Positions 1 to 8,329 of a DNA stretch of 64,000 nucleotides are shown one piece after another. Each line of letters starts with the position of its first letter. Within the stretch, counting starts at the first letter, position 1. The stretch is from Kitasatospora sp. GAS204B. GTDB lineage: Bacteria; Actinomycetota; Actinomycetes; Streptomycetales; Streptomycetaceae. Where the stretch lies: contig NZ_JARZAG010000029.1 in the NCBI RefSeq assembly GCF_029892155.1, positions 1 to 64,000 of the forward strand. Direction: 5' to 3'. A program made the position numbers and the translations under genes. The notes below the pieces were generated by a model. The model did not search any database, was not told the DNA's origin, and saw nothing but the letters and a program-made list of their open reading frames with translations.

Positions 1-183
1 GGCGCGGGAATCTACGACCTGCGCGGGATCAGCGACACGCTCCAGGAGGAGGACCCGCTCTTCGGCCTGATCCAGTTCAAGCTCGGCACCGGCGGCCAGG
101 CCGCCGAATACCTCGGGGAGTGGGACTTCCCGCTCAACAAGCTGCTGCACAAGGCGCTCGACCTCTACATGTCGCGCCGCTGA
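1..183 (+). CDS. femX: FemX-like peptidyltransferase, C-terminal end only
   Basis: The window opens inside a reading frame whose last 60 codons read like the C-terminal end of actinobacterial FemABX proteins. The visible motifs are YDLRGISDTL, then LFGLIQFKLGTGG, then EYLGEWDFPLN, and the frame ends in MSRR and TGA. FemX-type enzymes are non-ribosomal, aminoacyl-tRNA-dependent transferases that add the first branch residue (glycine in Streptomyces) to lipid II in the cytoplasm. The 5' part and the start lie outside the window. It is followed after 59 bases by an alanine-racemase-like gene on the same strand, which fits a cell-wall precursor context. The family call is fairly secure; the amino acid transferred cannot be read from this end. 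Confidence 0.85.
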   Translation, partial: GAGIYDLRGISDTLQEEDPLFGLIQFKLGTGGQAAEYLGEWDFPLNKLLHKALDLYMSRR

Positions 184-242
184 CTGCCACCCGTGAGTCC
201 ACGTCCGAACACTGAACGTCCGAACGTCATCGGAGGGACCGC

Positions 243-1277
243 ATGACCCTGTCGCTGTACCTCGACACCGACCGCTGGCGCACTCATCAGCAGTCCGTCC
301 AGGCCGAGTTCGCCAACCTGGTGCCGGTGGCCAAGGGCAACGGCTACGGTCTGGAAAACCGCCGGCTCGCCGCGGAGGCGGCCCGGCTCGGCACGAAGCT
401 GCTGGCCGTCGGCACCCCGCACGAGGCCGCCGAGGCCGCCTGCTGGTACGGCGGCGAGCTGCTGGTGCTCACCCCGTACCGGATCGGCGAGGACGCGCCG
501 CCGCTGCCCCGCGAGGTGATCCGCACGGTCGCGAACATCGAGGCGCTGTCGGCCCTGCCGAACGGGTCCAGAGTGGTGATCGAGTGCGCGACCAGCATGA
601 AGCGACACGGCATCGCTCTCACCGAACTGCCCGTACTCCCCGGGGTGTTGAACGGTCTGCAGGTGAAGGGCTTCGCCCTGCACCTGCCGCTGGACCGGCC
701 CGACAACTCGGACCCGGTCGAGGAGGCGGCGCACACCGTGGACGCGATCGCGGCAGCCCGACTGCCCATTGGCGAGATCTTCGTGAGCCACCTGAGCCCG
801 GCCGACCTGGCCCGGCTCGCCGACCGCTGTCCGGACACCGTCTTCCACTCCCGGATCGGCACCCGGCTCTGGCTCGGCGACGTCGGGGCGCTGGGCGCCC
901 GGGCCACCGTGCTCGACGTGACCCCATTGGCCAAGGGTGAGCGCTACGGCTACCGCCAGCACAAGGCGCCCTCCGACGGCCACCTGCTGGTGGTCTCCGG
1001 CGGCACCGCCCACGGCATCGGCCTGGAGGCGCCCAAGTACGTGCACGGCCTGCTGCCTCGCGCCAAGGGCATCGCCCGCGCCGGCCTCGCCACGGTCAAC
1101 CGCTCCCTCTCCCCCTACAGCTGGCAGGACCGCCAACTCTGGTTCGCCGAGCCGCCGCACATGCAGGTGAGCATCCTCTTCCTCCCCCGCGACACCAAGC
1201 CCCCGGCGATCGGTGACGAACTCCCCCTGCACGTCCGGCACACCACCACGCGCTTCGACCGGGTGGTGGACCGTTGA
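243..1277 (+). CDS. Alanine racemase N-terminal-domain (PLP) protein
   Basis: This 344-residue protein has the fold-III PLP barrel of alanine racemases. The motif VAKGNGYG at residues 29-36 places the PLP lysine at K31. The ATG follows GGAGGGACC at a normal distance. The C-terminal half lacks the GYADG-type segment of classical Alr and the chain is somewhat shorter than Alr, so it is better described as an alanine-racemase-family PLP protein than as the main Alr. Its position directly after the femX-like gene on the same strand suggests co-transcription and a role in supplying or modifying amino acids for peptidoglycan. That role is inference; a racemase acting on another amino acid, or a PLP-binding protein without racemase activity, is possible. 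Confidence 0.75.
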   Translation: MTLSLYLDTDRWRTHQQSVQAEFANLVPVAKGNGYGLENRRLAAEAARLGTKLLAVGTPHEAAEAACWYGGELLVLTPYRIGEDAPPLPREVIRTVANIEALSALPNGSRVVIECATSMKRHGIALTELPVLPGVLNGLQVKGFALHLPLDRPDNSDPVEEAAHTVDAIAAARLPIGEIFVSHLSPADLARLADRCPDTVFHSRIGTRLWLGDVGALGARATVLDVTPLAKGERYGYRQHKAPSDGHLLVVSGGTAHGIGLEAPKYVHGLLPRAKGIARAGLATVNRSLSPYSWQDRQLWFAEPPHMQVSILFLPRDTKPPAIGDELPLHVRHTTTRFDRVVDR

Positions 1278-1482
1278 GGACGACTCCCGCCTGACGACCG
1301 CTCGGACAATGTCACGCGCACTGCTCCAAGTCCCCCTTCAGCGGCGGCCAGGACCGCCCTAGTCTGCTGCAGCGCACCGGGCAACAGATCAACGTGGTTC
1401 CGGTAAGGGTGCGTTGCTCATTCGGACCGCACGCCCGCCCGAGCCGCCCGAGAGCTGATCACCTACCAGGAGGGACCACGAC

Positions 1483-2016
1483 ATGCCCGCTCTTCCCGAC
1501 CGCCGCGCGGTTCTGCGTGTGGGACTAGCGACCACGATCCCCGCGGCGGTCGCCGTGGGCGCGGCGACGCCGGCCGAGGCCCGGACGCCCGTGCTCCGGG
1601 ACCAGGACGTGACCCGCTGGATGGCGGCCTACCTCAGGGCCTGGCAGACCAAGGACGCCGACGCCGTCGTCAAGCTCTTCACGCCCGACGCCCTCTACGA
1701 GTCCGTCCCGGGCGTCGCGGACCAGACGTTCCACGGCCGCAGCGAGATCCACCGGTACTGGACCGGCGTCACCGCGCCGCAGGCCGGGATGACCTGGCGC
1801 TACGGCACGCCGCTGGTCAGTGGTGACCGCGCGGACATCGAGATCTGGGTGACCATGCAGGTCCCGTCCGACACCGACGGAACCATGCAGTGGGTCACCC
1901 TGATCGAGACGAACGTCCTCAAGTTCGCGACGCCCACGCTCTGTTCACGCAACATCGAGTACTCCCGGATCCTCACCGGGAAGATCGACCCGCCCGCCGG
2001 CTGGGGTCGCCGCTGA
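1483..2016 (+). CDS. Exported NTF2/SnoaL-like protein
   Basis: A 177-residue protein. Residues 1-33 look like an export signal with twin arginines (DRRAVLR at 6-12), a hydrophobic stretch rich in Ala and Val, and AEA before the likely cleavage point. The rest (WMAAYLRAWQTKDADAVVKLF, HGRSEIHRYW) matches the cone-shaped NTF2-like fold used by SnoaL-type cyclases, isomerases and many binding proteins of unknown ligand. The ATG is well placed behind AGGAGGGACC. No catalytic residues can be assigned. The preceding 205 bases (1278-1482) hold no gene; its promoter should lie there. The gene ends just before a strong terminator hairpin shared with the convergent gene. Confidence 0.7.
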   Translation: MPALPDRRAVLRVGLATTIPAAVAVGAATPAEARTPVLRDQDVTRWMAAYLRAWQTKDADAVVKLFTPDALYESVPGVADQTFHGRSEIHRYWTGVTAPQAGMTWRYGTPLVSGDRADIEIWVTMQVPSDTDGTMQWVTLIETNVLKFATPTLCSRNIEYSRILTGKIDPPAGWGRR

Positions 2017-2022
2017 GCCGCC

Positions 2023-2068
2023 GGCCACCGCCGCCCCGGCCGGACCGCGGGCCGGGGCGGCGGTGGCC
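2023..2068. terminator. Bidirectional terminator hairpin
   Basis: A perfect inverted repeat with 19-base arms (2023-2041 and 2050-2068) and an 8-base loop lies between two convergent genes that stop at 2016 and 2086. There is no T-run, as is usual in streptomycetes, so it probably ends transcription from both sides by stem strength alone. Confidence 0.8.
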
Positions 2069-2085
2069 GCTGCGTGGTGCGCGGG

Positions 2086-4314
2086 TCAGGGGTAGGAGAC
2101 CACGGTGGAGGGGGTCGTGCCGGTGCCCGAGGTGGGCGAACCGACACCGTTGATCACGTGGTTGTACTGGCCGTCACCGCCCAGCGAGACCACCGAGAGA
2201 TCGTGGAACTGCACGCCAGGGGTGTTCGGCGCCTCGAATCCGTGGTCCATCCGGATGGTGGGGTCGACGTTGAAGTAGCAGTAGCTGCCCAGCCCCCAGC
2301 CCTGGTGGCTGGTGACGTTGTCGTCCACCTTGTAGGCGGCGTAGCCGAGGGTGTTGCCGTTCTGGATGGCGGCCTGGTTCGGCGCGTCGTACGCGATCTC
2401 GTTCTGGAAGAAGATCGTCGTGCCACCCTGGCCCGACCACTCCACGTCGTACTTCTCGAAGTGCTCGACGAACAGGCCGGTCGCCTCCACGTTGTTACCG
2501 TGGACGGTGAGTCCGTAGTCGGCCGGGTTGACGGTCCAGCCGACGCCGGTGCCGTGGTCGGCCCGCCAGATCCAGGTGTGGTCGATGACGGTCTCGTTGC
2601 TGTTGATCTCCATGCCGGTGGTGGTCAGGCCCGCGCCCGCGCCACCGACCCGGACGAAGACGTCCTGCACGGTGGTCGGGTCCGCCGTGTGGTCGGCCGA
2701 GGCGCCGGGCTGGCCGACCTGAAGCAGCACCGGGGAGTTGACGGTGCCGGCGTCGAAGAGCAGGCCGGCCAGCTTGACGCCGTCGACGTCGGAGACCGCC
2801 ATCGCGGTCACGCCGTTGTCCGGGACGATCGTGGCGAACCCGAGCCCGAGCACCACGGTGTCCGGGCGGGTCACGTTGATCGTCTGGTCGACGTGGTAGA
2901 CGCCGGGCGTGAAGAGCAGGTTGAGGCCCTGCGCGAGGGCGGCGTTGATGGTCTCGGCGGTGGCGCCGGGCTTGACCAGGTAGAACTGGCTGAGCGGCAG
3001 CGAGTTGCCGGGCGGGGTCCCGTTCGCCCAGTCGACGCCGCTGGCGTTGGTGCGCAGCGCCGGGACGAAGACCTGGTAGTTCCCCGAGCCGTCCAGGTAG
3101 AGGAAGGGCTTCTCGCGTGAGACCGGGGTGGTGGGCAGCGTGGTGTAGCTCGGGCTCGGGAAGCTCTGGGCGGGAGCGCCCTGGACACCCGAGAAGACCT
3201 GGTTCCAGACCCCGTTGGAGAAGCCGCCGATCGAGCTGTCCCGGGTGTACCACTGCTGCTGCGAGTAGTTGCCCACGCTCCCGGAGATCCGGCTGTCGGC
3301 GATGTAGCCGCCGCTGGCCCAACCGTAGCCGGTCGGCGAGAGGTTGAGTCCGCCGTGCACGTCCATCCGGCGGAACGGCGCGGCCTGCGCGACCGCCCAG
3401 CGGTCGGTGCCGCTGACCGGGTTCAGCGCCAGGTTCTCGGCGGAGCGCCAGAAGTTCTGGGTGGCGTTGCCGTTGTTCCAGCCGGCATCCACGGTGACGT
3501 CACCGTTGAAGGTGGTGTCGTCCGGGTTCAGGCCGAGACCCGCGATCGAGGTGTAGAAGCCGAGGTTGGCGTTGATGTTGCTGTAGGTCCCCGGCTTGAA
3601 GAGCAGCGCGTACCGACCGGTGCCGAACTGCGCCGACTGCTGCTGCTGGAAGACGCTGTCCAGGGTGGCCTGGATGTTGGGCGTGCTCGGGTCGAAGACC
3701 AGCACGTTCGGACCGAGGTCGCCGCCGCCGGCGATCGGTGGCACGCCGCCGGTCGTGTGGATCCCGAACTCCCAGAGCGAGTAGCCGTACTGGGTGCCGC
3801 GCTGGGTGCCGTACAGCCGCACGTACCGCCCCGAGCCGGTGACGTTGAGCGTCTCGGTGCCACCGGGGCCGCTGGTGGTGGAGTAGATCGTGGTCCAGTT
3901 CACGGCGTCGGCGGAGGTCTGGATCTGGTACGCCTTCCCGTACGCCGTCTCCCAGTTGAGCACGACCTGGCAGATCTGCTGGGTGCTGCCGAGGTCGACC
4001 TGGAGCCACTGCGGGTCGCTGAACGCGCTGGACCAGCGGGTGTTGAGGTTGCCGTCGACCGCCGCCGAGGCCGGGGTGCCGGAGTTCTCGGTGGAGGAGG
4101 CCGTGGCGGGCATGCCCTGGGCGGCGTCGGTGGTGCCGCAGGCGGGCGGCGCGGTGGTGGCGGACGCGCTGTGGGAGCGCGGGGCGGTGGTGCCGGCGCG
4201 CGCGACGGCGGGTGGGGCGGCCAGCGCCAGGACGGCGACCAGCACCGCGGCGACCAGCGCGGCGGCACCGCGCCGCTCGCGGGCCGCGGCGCGGCGTGTC
4301 GGGGTTGAGCTCAC
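2086..4314 (-). CDS. Secreted discoidin plus beta-helix protein, probable GH55-like beta-1,3-glucanase
   Basis: The GTG at 4314 is preferred because AGGAG lies just upstream; an ATG 38 codons earlier lacks this. The product is 742 residues. Residues about 15-40 form a signal peptide with a hydrophobic core. Residues about 60-190 are an F5/8 type C (discoidin) carbohydrate-binding domain (DGNLNTRWSS, WLQVDLGS, YVRLYG). The rest is two right-handed beta-helix segments (LFKPGTY, then LLFTPGVYHVDQTINV, then DHTWIWRADHGTGVGW), the architecture of GH55 exo-beta-1,3-glucanases. Similar proteins are often mislabelled as coagulation factor or adenylyl cyclase. A CebR-like operator upstream and the neighbouring sugar importer and GH1 enzyme fit beta-glucan use. 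Catalytic residues were not assigned, so the activity is inferred from fold and context. Confidence 0.6.
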   Translation of the reverse strand: MSSTPTRRAAARERRGAAALVAAVLVAVLALAAPPAVARAGTTAPRSHSASATTAPPACGTTDAAQGMPATASSTENSGTPASAAVDGNLNTRWSSAFSDPQWLQVDLGSTQQICQVVLNWETAYGKAYQIQTSADAVNWTTIYSTTSGPGGTETLNVTGSGRYVRLYGTQRGTQYGYSLWEFGIHTTGGVPPIAGGGDLGPNVLVFDPSTPNIQATLDSVFQQQQSAQFGTGRYALLFKPGTYSNINANLGFYTSIAGLGLNPDDTTFNGDVTVDAGWNNGNATQNFWRSAENLALNPVSGTDRWAVAQAAPFRRMDVHGGLNLSPTGYGWASGGYIADSRISGSVGNYSQQQWYTRDSSIGGFSNGVWNQVFSGVQGAPAQSFPSPSYTTLPTTPVSREKPFLYLDGSGNYQVFVPALRTNASGVDWANGTPPGNSLPLSQFYLVKPGATAETINAALAQGLNLLFTPGVYHVDQTINVTRPDTVVLGLGFATIVPDNGVTAMAVSDVDGVKLAGLLFDAGTVNSPVLLQVGQPGASADHTADPTTVQDVFVRVGGAGAGLTTTGMEINSNETVIDHTWIWRADHGTGVGWTVNPADYGLTVHGNNVEATGLFVEHFEKYDVEWSGQGGTTIFFQNEIAYDAPNQAAIQNGNTLGYAAYKVDDNVTSHQGWGLGSYCYFNVDPTIRMDHGFEAPNTPGVQFHDLSVVSLGGDGQYNHVINGVGSPTSGTGTTPSTVVSYP

Positions 4315-4607
4315 GGGCTTCTCCTGCGGGTGGGTGAGGTGCGGAGGGCCTTGCGGGAGCGTGGAAGCGAGGTTGCCGGTGCGCGGGCACGCCGAAGGGG
4401 AAGGCGGTGGTTCGGCCTGGACGGCCACGCAGGGGAGGAGACGGCGCCTTCGCCCCGAAACTCGGGGGAGCGCTCTCGCAGCGAGTCTCGGGGCGGTTCT
4501 TTCCCGGTGTCAAGACCCTCGACGCAGCTTGCCGCCTGGACCGGCAGCCCGGCGCCGCCCGCTTCCCGACCGACGCACGGCTGCCCGCCGGGACGCCCCG
4601 TTGCAGG
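4315..4607. other. Intergenic regulatory region upstream of the beta-helix gene
   Basis: This 293-base gap lies between two minus-strand genes, the ROK regulator and the secreted beta-helix protein. It must carry the promoter of the latter. It contains the CebR-like palindrome at 4465-4478 and a small dyad CCCCGA-AAC-TCGGGG at 4453-4467. No convincing coding sequence was seen. Confidence 0.5.
4465..4478. promoter_or_regulatory. CebR-like operator
   Basis: The 14-mer GGGGAGCGCTCTCG contains the perfect 8-base core palindrome GAGCGCTC and matches 11 of 14 positions of the known Streptomyces CebR box TGGGAGCGCTCCCA. CebR is the LacI-family, cellobiose-responsive repressor. The site lies about 150 bases upstream of the start of the secreted beta-helix protein, a plausible operator position. 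Binding by CebR is inferred from the match only. Confidence 0.5.
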
Positions 4608-5915
4608 TCAACGCGGCGCCGGGACGGACTCCACGCCCGTCGGCACGACCCCTCCGGACTCGAGAAAGCGGGCGAGCGGCAGGGTGGCCGCGCCGAGCGT
4701 CACCGCGTCGGGGCCGAGCAGTCCGAGGTCGATGGAGGTCTGCGCCCGGGGAAAGCTGAGCGCGTAGGCGGTCGCCGCCTCCCGCACGGCCGGCAGCAGC
4801 CGGGGCCCGAGGAGCAGGCCGGCCCAGCCACCGATGATGACCCGCTCGGGGTTGAACAGGTTGATCAGGTCGGCGATCGCCGCACCGAGGTACTCGGCGG
4901 CCTCGCCGAGCAGTTCGGCGGCGGCCGGGTCCTGGTCGGCGGCCGCGAGCAGCGCGGCGAGCCCGGCCTTCTCGTCCGCGCTGGAGACGCTGGAGACGGT
5001 GCTTCCGGACGCGCCGGAGACCGAGCCGGAAACCGAGCCCGAGACCGCGTCCGACGCCGCCCGTCCCCACCGCTCGACCAGCGCCTCGGCGCCGATGTAC
5101 GCCTCCAGGCAGCCACGCGCGCCGCACCGGCACAGACGTCCGCCGACGTGCACCTTGGTGTGCCCCCACTCGCCCGCGCTGCTGGTCGCCCCGCGGAACG
5201 GCACCCCGTTGGCGATCACGCAGGCGCCGACCCCGGAGCCGAACAGCGCCACCACCGCGTGGCTGGCCCCGCGCCCGGCACCGAACCACATCTCGGCCTG
5301 GCCCAGGGTCTTGGCCCCGTTGTCGACGTGCAGCGGCAGGTCGGTGCCGGTCCGCAGCAGGCGGCCCAGCGGGACGGCGTCCCACCCCACGGTCGGGCCG
5401 TGCACCACGATGCCCTGGCAGTCCCCGGCGGGCTCGCGCTGCTCGACGATGCCGGGCACGCCGATCCCGACTCCGAGCACGTCCGCCTGGTCGGTCCCGG
5501 TCTGCGCGAGCACCCGCGCCAGCCCGCTGAGGATCAACCGCACCACGTGGTCGACGTCGTGCCCGTGGTCGGAGAGCGGCTGGTCGACGGCGGCGAGCTC
5601 GGTGCGGGCGAGGTCGAAGAGCGCGACCCGCACCTGCGTCTCCCCCACGTCCACGCCGACCAAGTAGCCGAAGTCGGGCCTGACTCGGAGCATGATGCGG
5701 GGCCGGCCGCCGTCGGACTCGACGGTGCCGGCCTCCTCCACCAGCCCGTCGGCGATCAGCTCGCCGATCACGTTGCTGATCGATCCGGCGCTGAGGCCGG
5801 TGGCGTGACCCAATTGTTGCCTGCTGGTCGGCCCGTCGAAGTACAGCCGCCGCAGCAGCGTCGACCTGCTGCTCCGGCGCAGGTCACGGACGGTCTGAAT
5901 GCCTCGCTTCGGCAT
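4608..5915 (-). CDS. ROK-family transcriptional repressor
   Basis: A 435-residue ROK regulator. An N-terminal winged helix-turn-helix (residues about 12-65, SRQQLGHATGLSAGSISNVIGELIADGLV) is followed by the ASKHA sugar-kinase-like domain starting at GVDVGETQVRVAL. The zinc-binding signature CRCGARGC is present, as is the GE-WGHTKV segment before it. Such proteins usually sense a sugar and repress an adjacent transport operon. Here it is divergent from an ABC importer plus GH1 glucosidase, with a dyad in the shared promoter region. A low-complexity Ser/Gly/Val insert (SGSVSGSVSGASGS) sits in the effector domain after the zinc motif, which is unusual for the family. The ligand is probably a beta-glucoside, by context. 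Confidence 0.85.
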   Translation of the reverse strand: MPKRGIQTVRDLRRSSRSTLLRRLYFDGPTSRQQLGHATGLSAGSISNVIGELIADGLVEEAGTVESDGGRPRIMLRVRPDFGYLVGVDVGETQVRVALFDLARTELAAVDQPLSDHGHDVDHVVRLILSGLARVLAQTGTDQADVLGVGIGVPGIVEQREPAGDCQGIVVHGPTVGWDAVPLGRLLRTGTDLPLHVDNGAKTLGQAEMWFGAGRGASHAVVALFGSGVGACVIANGVPFRGATSSAGEWGHTKVHVGGRLCRCGARGCLEAYIGAEALVERWGRAASDAVSGSVSGSVSGASGSTVSSVSSADEKAGLAALLAAADQDPAAAELLGEAAEYLGAAIADLINLFNPERVIIGGWAGLLLGPRLLPAVREAATAYALSFPRAQTSIDLGLLGPDAVTLGAATLPLARFLESGGVVPTGVESVPAPR

Positions 5916-5976
5916 GGTCTTCCTCGATCGGTCGGAGATCTGACATTCGGTCGGCGATCTGACATGGCGCCAGGTC

Positions 5977-6005
5977 TTGACGCGCTCTTTTCTCAGACGT
6001 TAAAT
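5977..6005 (+). promoter_or_regulatory. Promoter of the sugar ABC importer operon
   Basis: TTGACG (5977-5982) and TTAAAT (6000-6005) are separated by 17 bases, close to the SigA/HrdB-type consensus. They lie 79 bases upstream of the substrate-binding protein start and just ahead of a dyad that could serve as the repressor operator. Confidence 0.55.
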
Positions 6006-6015
6006 CACGCCCTGA

Positions 6016-6038
6016 AGTTAGTGCTTGAGATGCTAACT
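6016..6038. promoter_or_regulatory. Probable ROK operator
   Basis: A perfect inverted repeat AGTTAG-N11-CTAACT lies immediately downstream of the predicted -10 element, where bound repressor would block transcription. The half-sites resemble the TTAGTTT/AAACTAA arms of XylR-type ROK operators. The assignment to the divergent ROK gene is by position and similarity. Confidence 0.5.
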
Positions 6039-6083
6039 CCACCCGACCTGACGCACCAGCACATCCCTGAGAGGGGACCGGTC

Positions 6084-7397
6084 ATGCGCTTCACCCGGAT
6101 CGCCGTCGGCACCGCCCTGGCCAGCACACTCGCCCTCACCGGCACCGCCTGCGGCGGCGGGTCGAGCAGCACGGGTGCGAGCAACTCCAGCCCGAAGACC
6201 CTGACTTACTGGGCCTCCAACCAGGGTGCCAGCCTGGACATCGACAAGCAGGTGCTGACCCCGGAGTTGAAGAAGTTCGAGCAACAGACCGGCATCAAGG
6301 TCAACCTCGAGGTCGTGCCGTGGTCCGATCTGCTCAACCGGATCCTCGCCGCCACCGCCTCGGGCCAGGGCCCCGACGTGCTCAACATCGGCAACACCTG
6401 GTCCGCCTCGCTGCAGGCCACCGGCGCGCTGCTGCCCTTCGACAGCGCCACCTTCGCCAAGATCGGCGGCGCGGACCGGTTCATGCCGGCCACCATCGCC
6501 TCGGCCGGCGCGGCGGGCCAGAGCCCGGCCGCCGTGCCGCTCTACTCCATGGCCTACGGCCTGTACTACGACAAGAAGCTCTTCCAGGCCGCCGGGATCG
6601 CCAACCCGCCCACCACCTGGGACGAGCTGGTCTCGGACGGAAAGAAGTTGACCACCGGCTCGCAGTACGGCCTGGCCATCGAGGGCGGCAACGTCTCGGA
6701 GAACGTGCACAACGTGTTCACGCTGGGCCAGCAGCACGGAACCGGCTTCTTCGACGCCGCCGGCAAGCCGCAGTTCGACAGCCCGGCGGCGGTCGCCGCG
6801 GTCAAGCAGTACGTCGACTTCATCGCCGCCGACAAGATCGCCGCGCCCGGCGACGCCGAGTACGCCGCCAACCAGTCCGTCACCGACTTCGCCACCGGCA
6901 AGGCCGCCATGCTGATGTGGCAGGCGGCCGGCGCCAACCTCAAGTCCCACGGCATGAACCCCGACGACTTCGGGGTGGTCCCGGTGCCGGTCCCGCCCGG
7001 CGCCACCGGCGCCATGGCGACGAGTTCGATGGTGGCGGGCATCAACCTGGCGGTCTTCAAGAACACCAAGAACCTGGACGGCGCACTGAACTTCGTCAAA
7101 TTCATGACGAGCACCGACGAGTCCACCCTGCTCAACAAGGCCTACGGCTCGATCCCACCGGTCAAGGACGCGCAGAGCGACCCGGCCTTCGGCACGCCCG
7201 AGCTCAAGACCATCGCCGGCGTGCTCGCGAACAGCGCGGCACCGCTGCCGCAAGTCGCCAATGAGAGCCAGTTCGAGACCCTGGTCGGCACCGCCGTCAA
7301 GAACCTGCTCGCCGCGGCCGCCGCGGGCCAGCCGATCACCGACGACACCGTCAAGGCCGAACTCACCAAGGCCCAGCAGCAGATGCCGGCCTCCTGA
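6084..7397 (+). CDS. Sugar ABC transporter substrate-binding lipoprotein
   Basis: A 437-residue family-1 extracellular binding protein. The N-terminus has a lipoprotein signal with the lipobox LTGTAC and Cys23 as the lipidation site, followed by a Gly/Ser linker. Typical family segments follow: LTYWASNQGAS, WSDLLNRILAATASGQGPDV, and YGLYYDKKLFQAAGIANPPTTWDEL. It captures an oligosaccharide outside the membrane and hands it to the two permeases encoded directly downstream. The ATG follows a GAGAGGGGA ribosome binding site. No ATPase gene is present in the operon, which is normal in Streptomyces, where a shared MsiK-type ATPase powers such importers. The sugar is not readable but is probably a beta-glucoside or beta-glucan oligomer by neighbourhood. 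Confidence 0.88.
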   Translation: MRFTRIAVGTALASTLALTGTACGGGSSSTGASNSSPKTLTYWASNQGASLDIDKQVLTPELKKFEQQTGIKVNLEVVPWSDLLNRILAATASGQGPDVLNIGNTWSASLQATGALLPFDSATFAKIGGADRFMPATIASAGAAGQSPAAVPLYSMAYGLYYDKKLFQAAGIANPPTTWDELVSDGKKLTTGSQYGLAIEGGNVSENVHNVFTLGQQHGTGFFDAAGKPQFDSPAAVAAVKQYVDFIAADKIAAPGDAEYAANQSVTDFATGKAAMLMWQAAGANLKSHGMNPDDFGVVPVPVPPGATGAMATSSMVAGINLAVFKNTKNLDGALNFVKFMTSTDESTLLNKAYGSIPPVKDAQSDPAFGTPELKTIAGVLANSAAPLPQVANESQFETLVGTAVKNLLAAAAAGQPITDDTVKAELTKAQQQMPAS

Positions 7398-7399
7398 CC

Positions 7400-8329
7400 G
7401 TGCGACAGCCCCTGCGCCGACCGCGCCTTCCCCGAACGGCCCTGCCCTATCTGCTGCTCGTGCCCGCGCTCCTGCTGGAGCTGCTGATCCACCTGGTCCC
7501 GATGGTGGTCGGCGTCGTGATGAGCTTCAGACAGCTCACCCAGTTCTTCATCCGCGACTGGTCCACCGCGCCCTGGCGCGGCCTGGGCAACTACCGTACG
7601 GCGGTGGACTTCAGCGCTCCGGTCGGGCGCTCGCTGCTCAACTCGTTCTGGACCACCTGCCAGTTCACCGTGCTGTCGGTCGGCCTCTCCTGGCTGCTGG
7701 GCATGGCGGCGGCGATCTACCTCCAGGAGAACTTCCGCGGCCGGGGACTGCTGCGCACGATCTTCCTCATCCCCTACGCGCTGCCGGTCTACGCCGCCGT
7801 CATCACCTGGTCGTTCATGTTCCAGCACGACACCGGCCTGATCAACCACGTGCTGCACGACCAGCTCCACCTCACCTCCGGCAAGCCGTTCTGGCTGATC
7901 GGCGACAACAGCTTCACCGCGCTGGTCACCGTCTCCGTCTGGAAGACCTGGCCGTTCGCCTTCCTGACGCTGATGGCCGGTCTGCAGAACATCCCCCGCG
8001 AACTCTACGAGGCCGCCTCGATGGACGGCGCGGGCGCCTGGCAGCAGGTCCGCCGGATCACCCTGCCCTCGCTGCGCCCGGTCAACCAGGTGCTCGTCCT
8101 GGTGCTGTTCCTGTGGACCTTCAACGACTTCAACACCCCCTACGTGCTGTTCGGCCGATCCGCCCCGCAGGCGGCCGACCTCATCTCCATCCACATCTAC
8201 CAATCCTCCTTCGTCACCTGGAACTTCGGCACCGGCTCGGCGATGTCGGTGCTTCTGCTGCTGTTCCTGCTGCTGGTGACAGGGGCCTATCTGCTGGTCA
8301 CCTCACGCCGCAGGAGCGCCGATGCCTGA
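7400..8329 (+). CDS. Sugar ABC transporter permease, MalF type
   Basis: A 309-residue inner-membrane protein with about six hydrophobic helices. The MalF-type coupling motif is visible as EAASMDGAGAWQQVRRITLP. The GTG start lies 2 bases after the binding-protein stop, so translation is probably coupled. A stretch FRQLTQFFIRDWSTAPWRGLGNY after the first helix is the usual periplasmic segment of this family. It forms the channel with the next gene's product. The gene ends within an 8-base overlap with the following permease gene. Confidence 0.88.
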   Translation: MRQPLRRPRLPRTALPYLLLVPALLLELLIHLVPMVVGVVMSFRQLTQFFIRDWSTAPWRGLGNYRTAVDFSAPVGRSLLNSFWTTCQFTVLSVGLSWLLGMAAAIYLQENFRGRGLLRTIFLIPYALPVYAAVITWSFMFQHDTGLINHVLHDQLHLTSGKPFWLIGDNSFTALVTVSVWKTWPFAFLTLMAGLQNIPRELYEAASMDGAGAWQQVRRITLPSLRPVNQVLVLVLFLWTFNDFNTPYVLFGRSAPQAADLISIHIYQSSFVTWNFGTGSAMSVLLLLFLLLVTGAYLLVTSRRRSADA

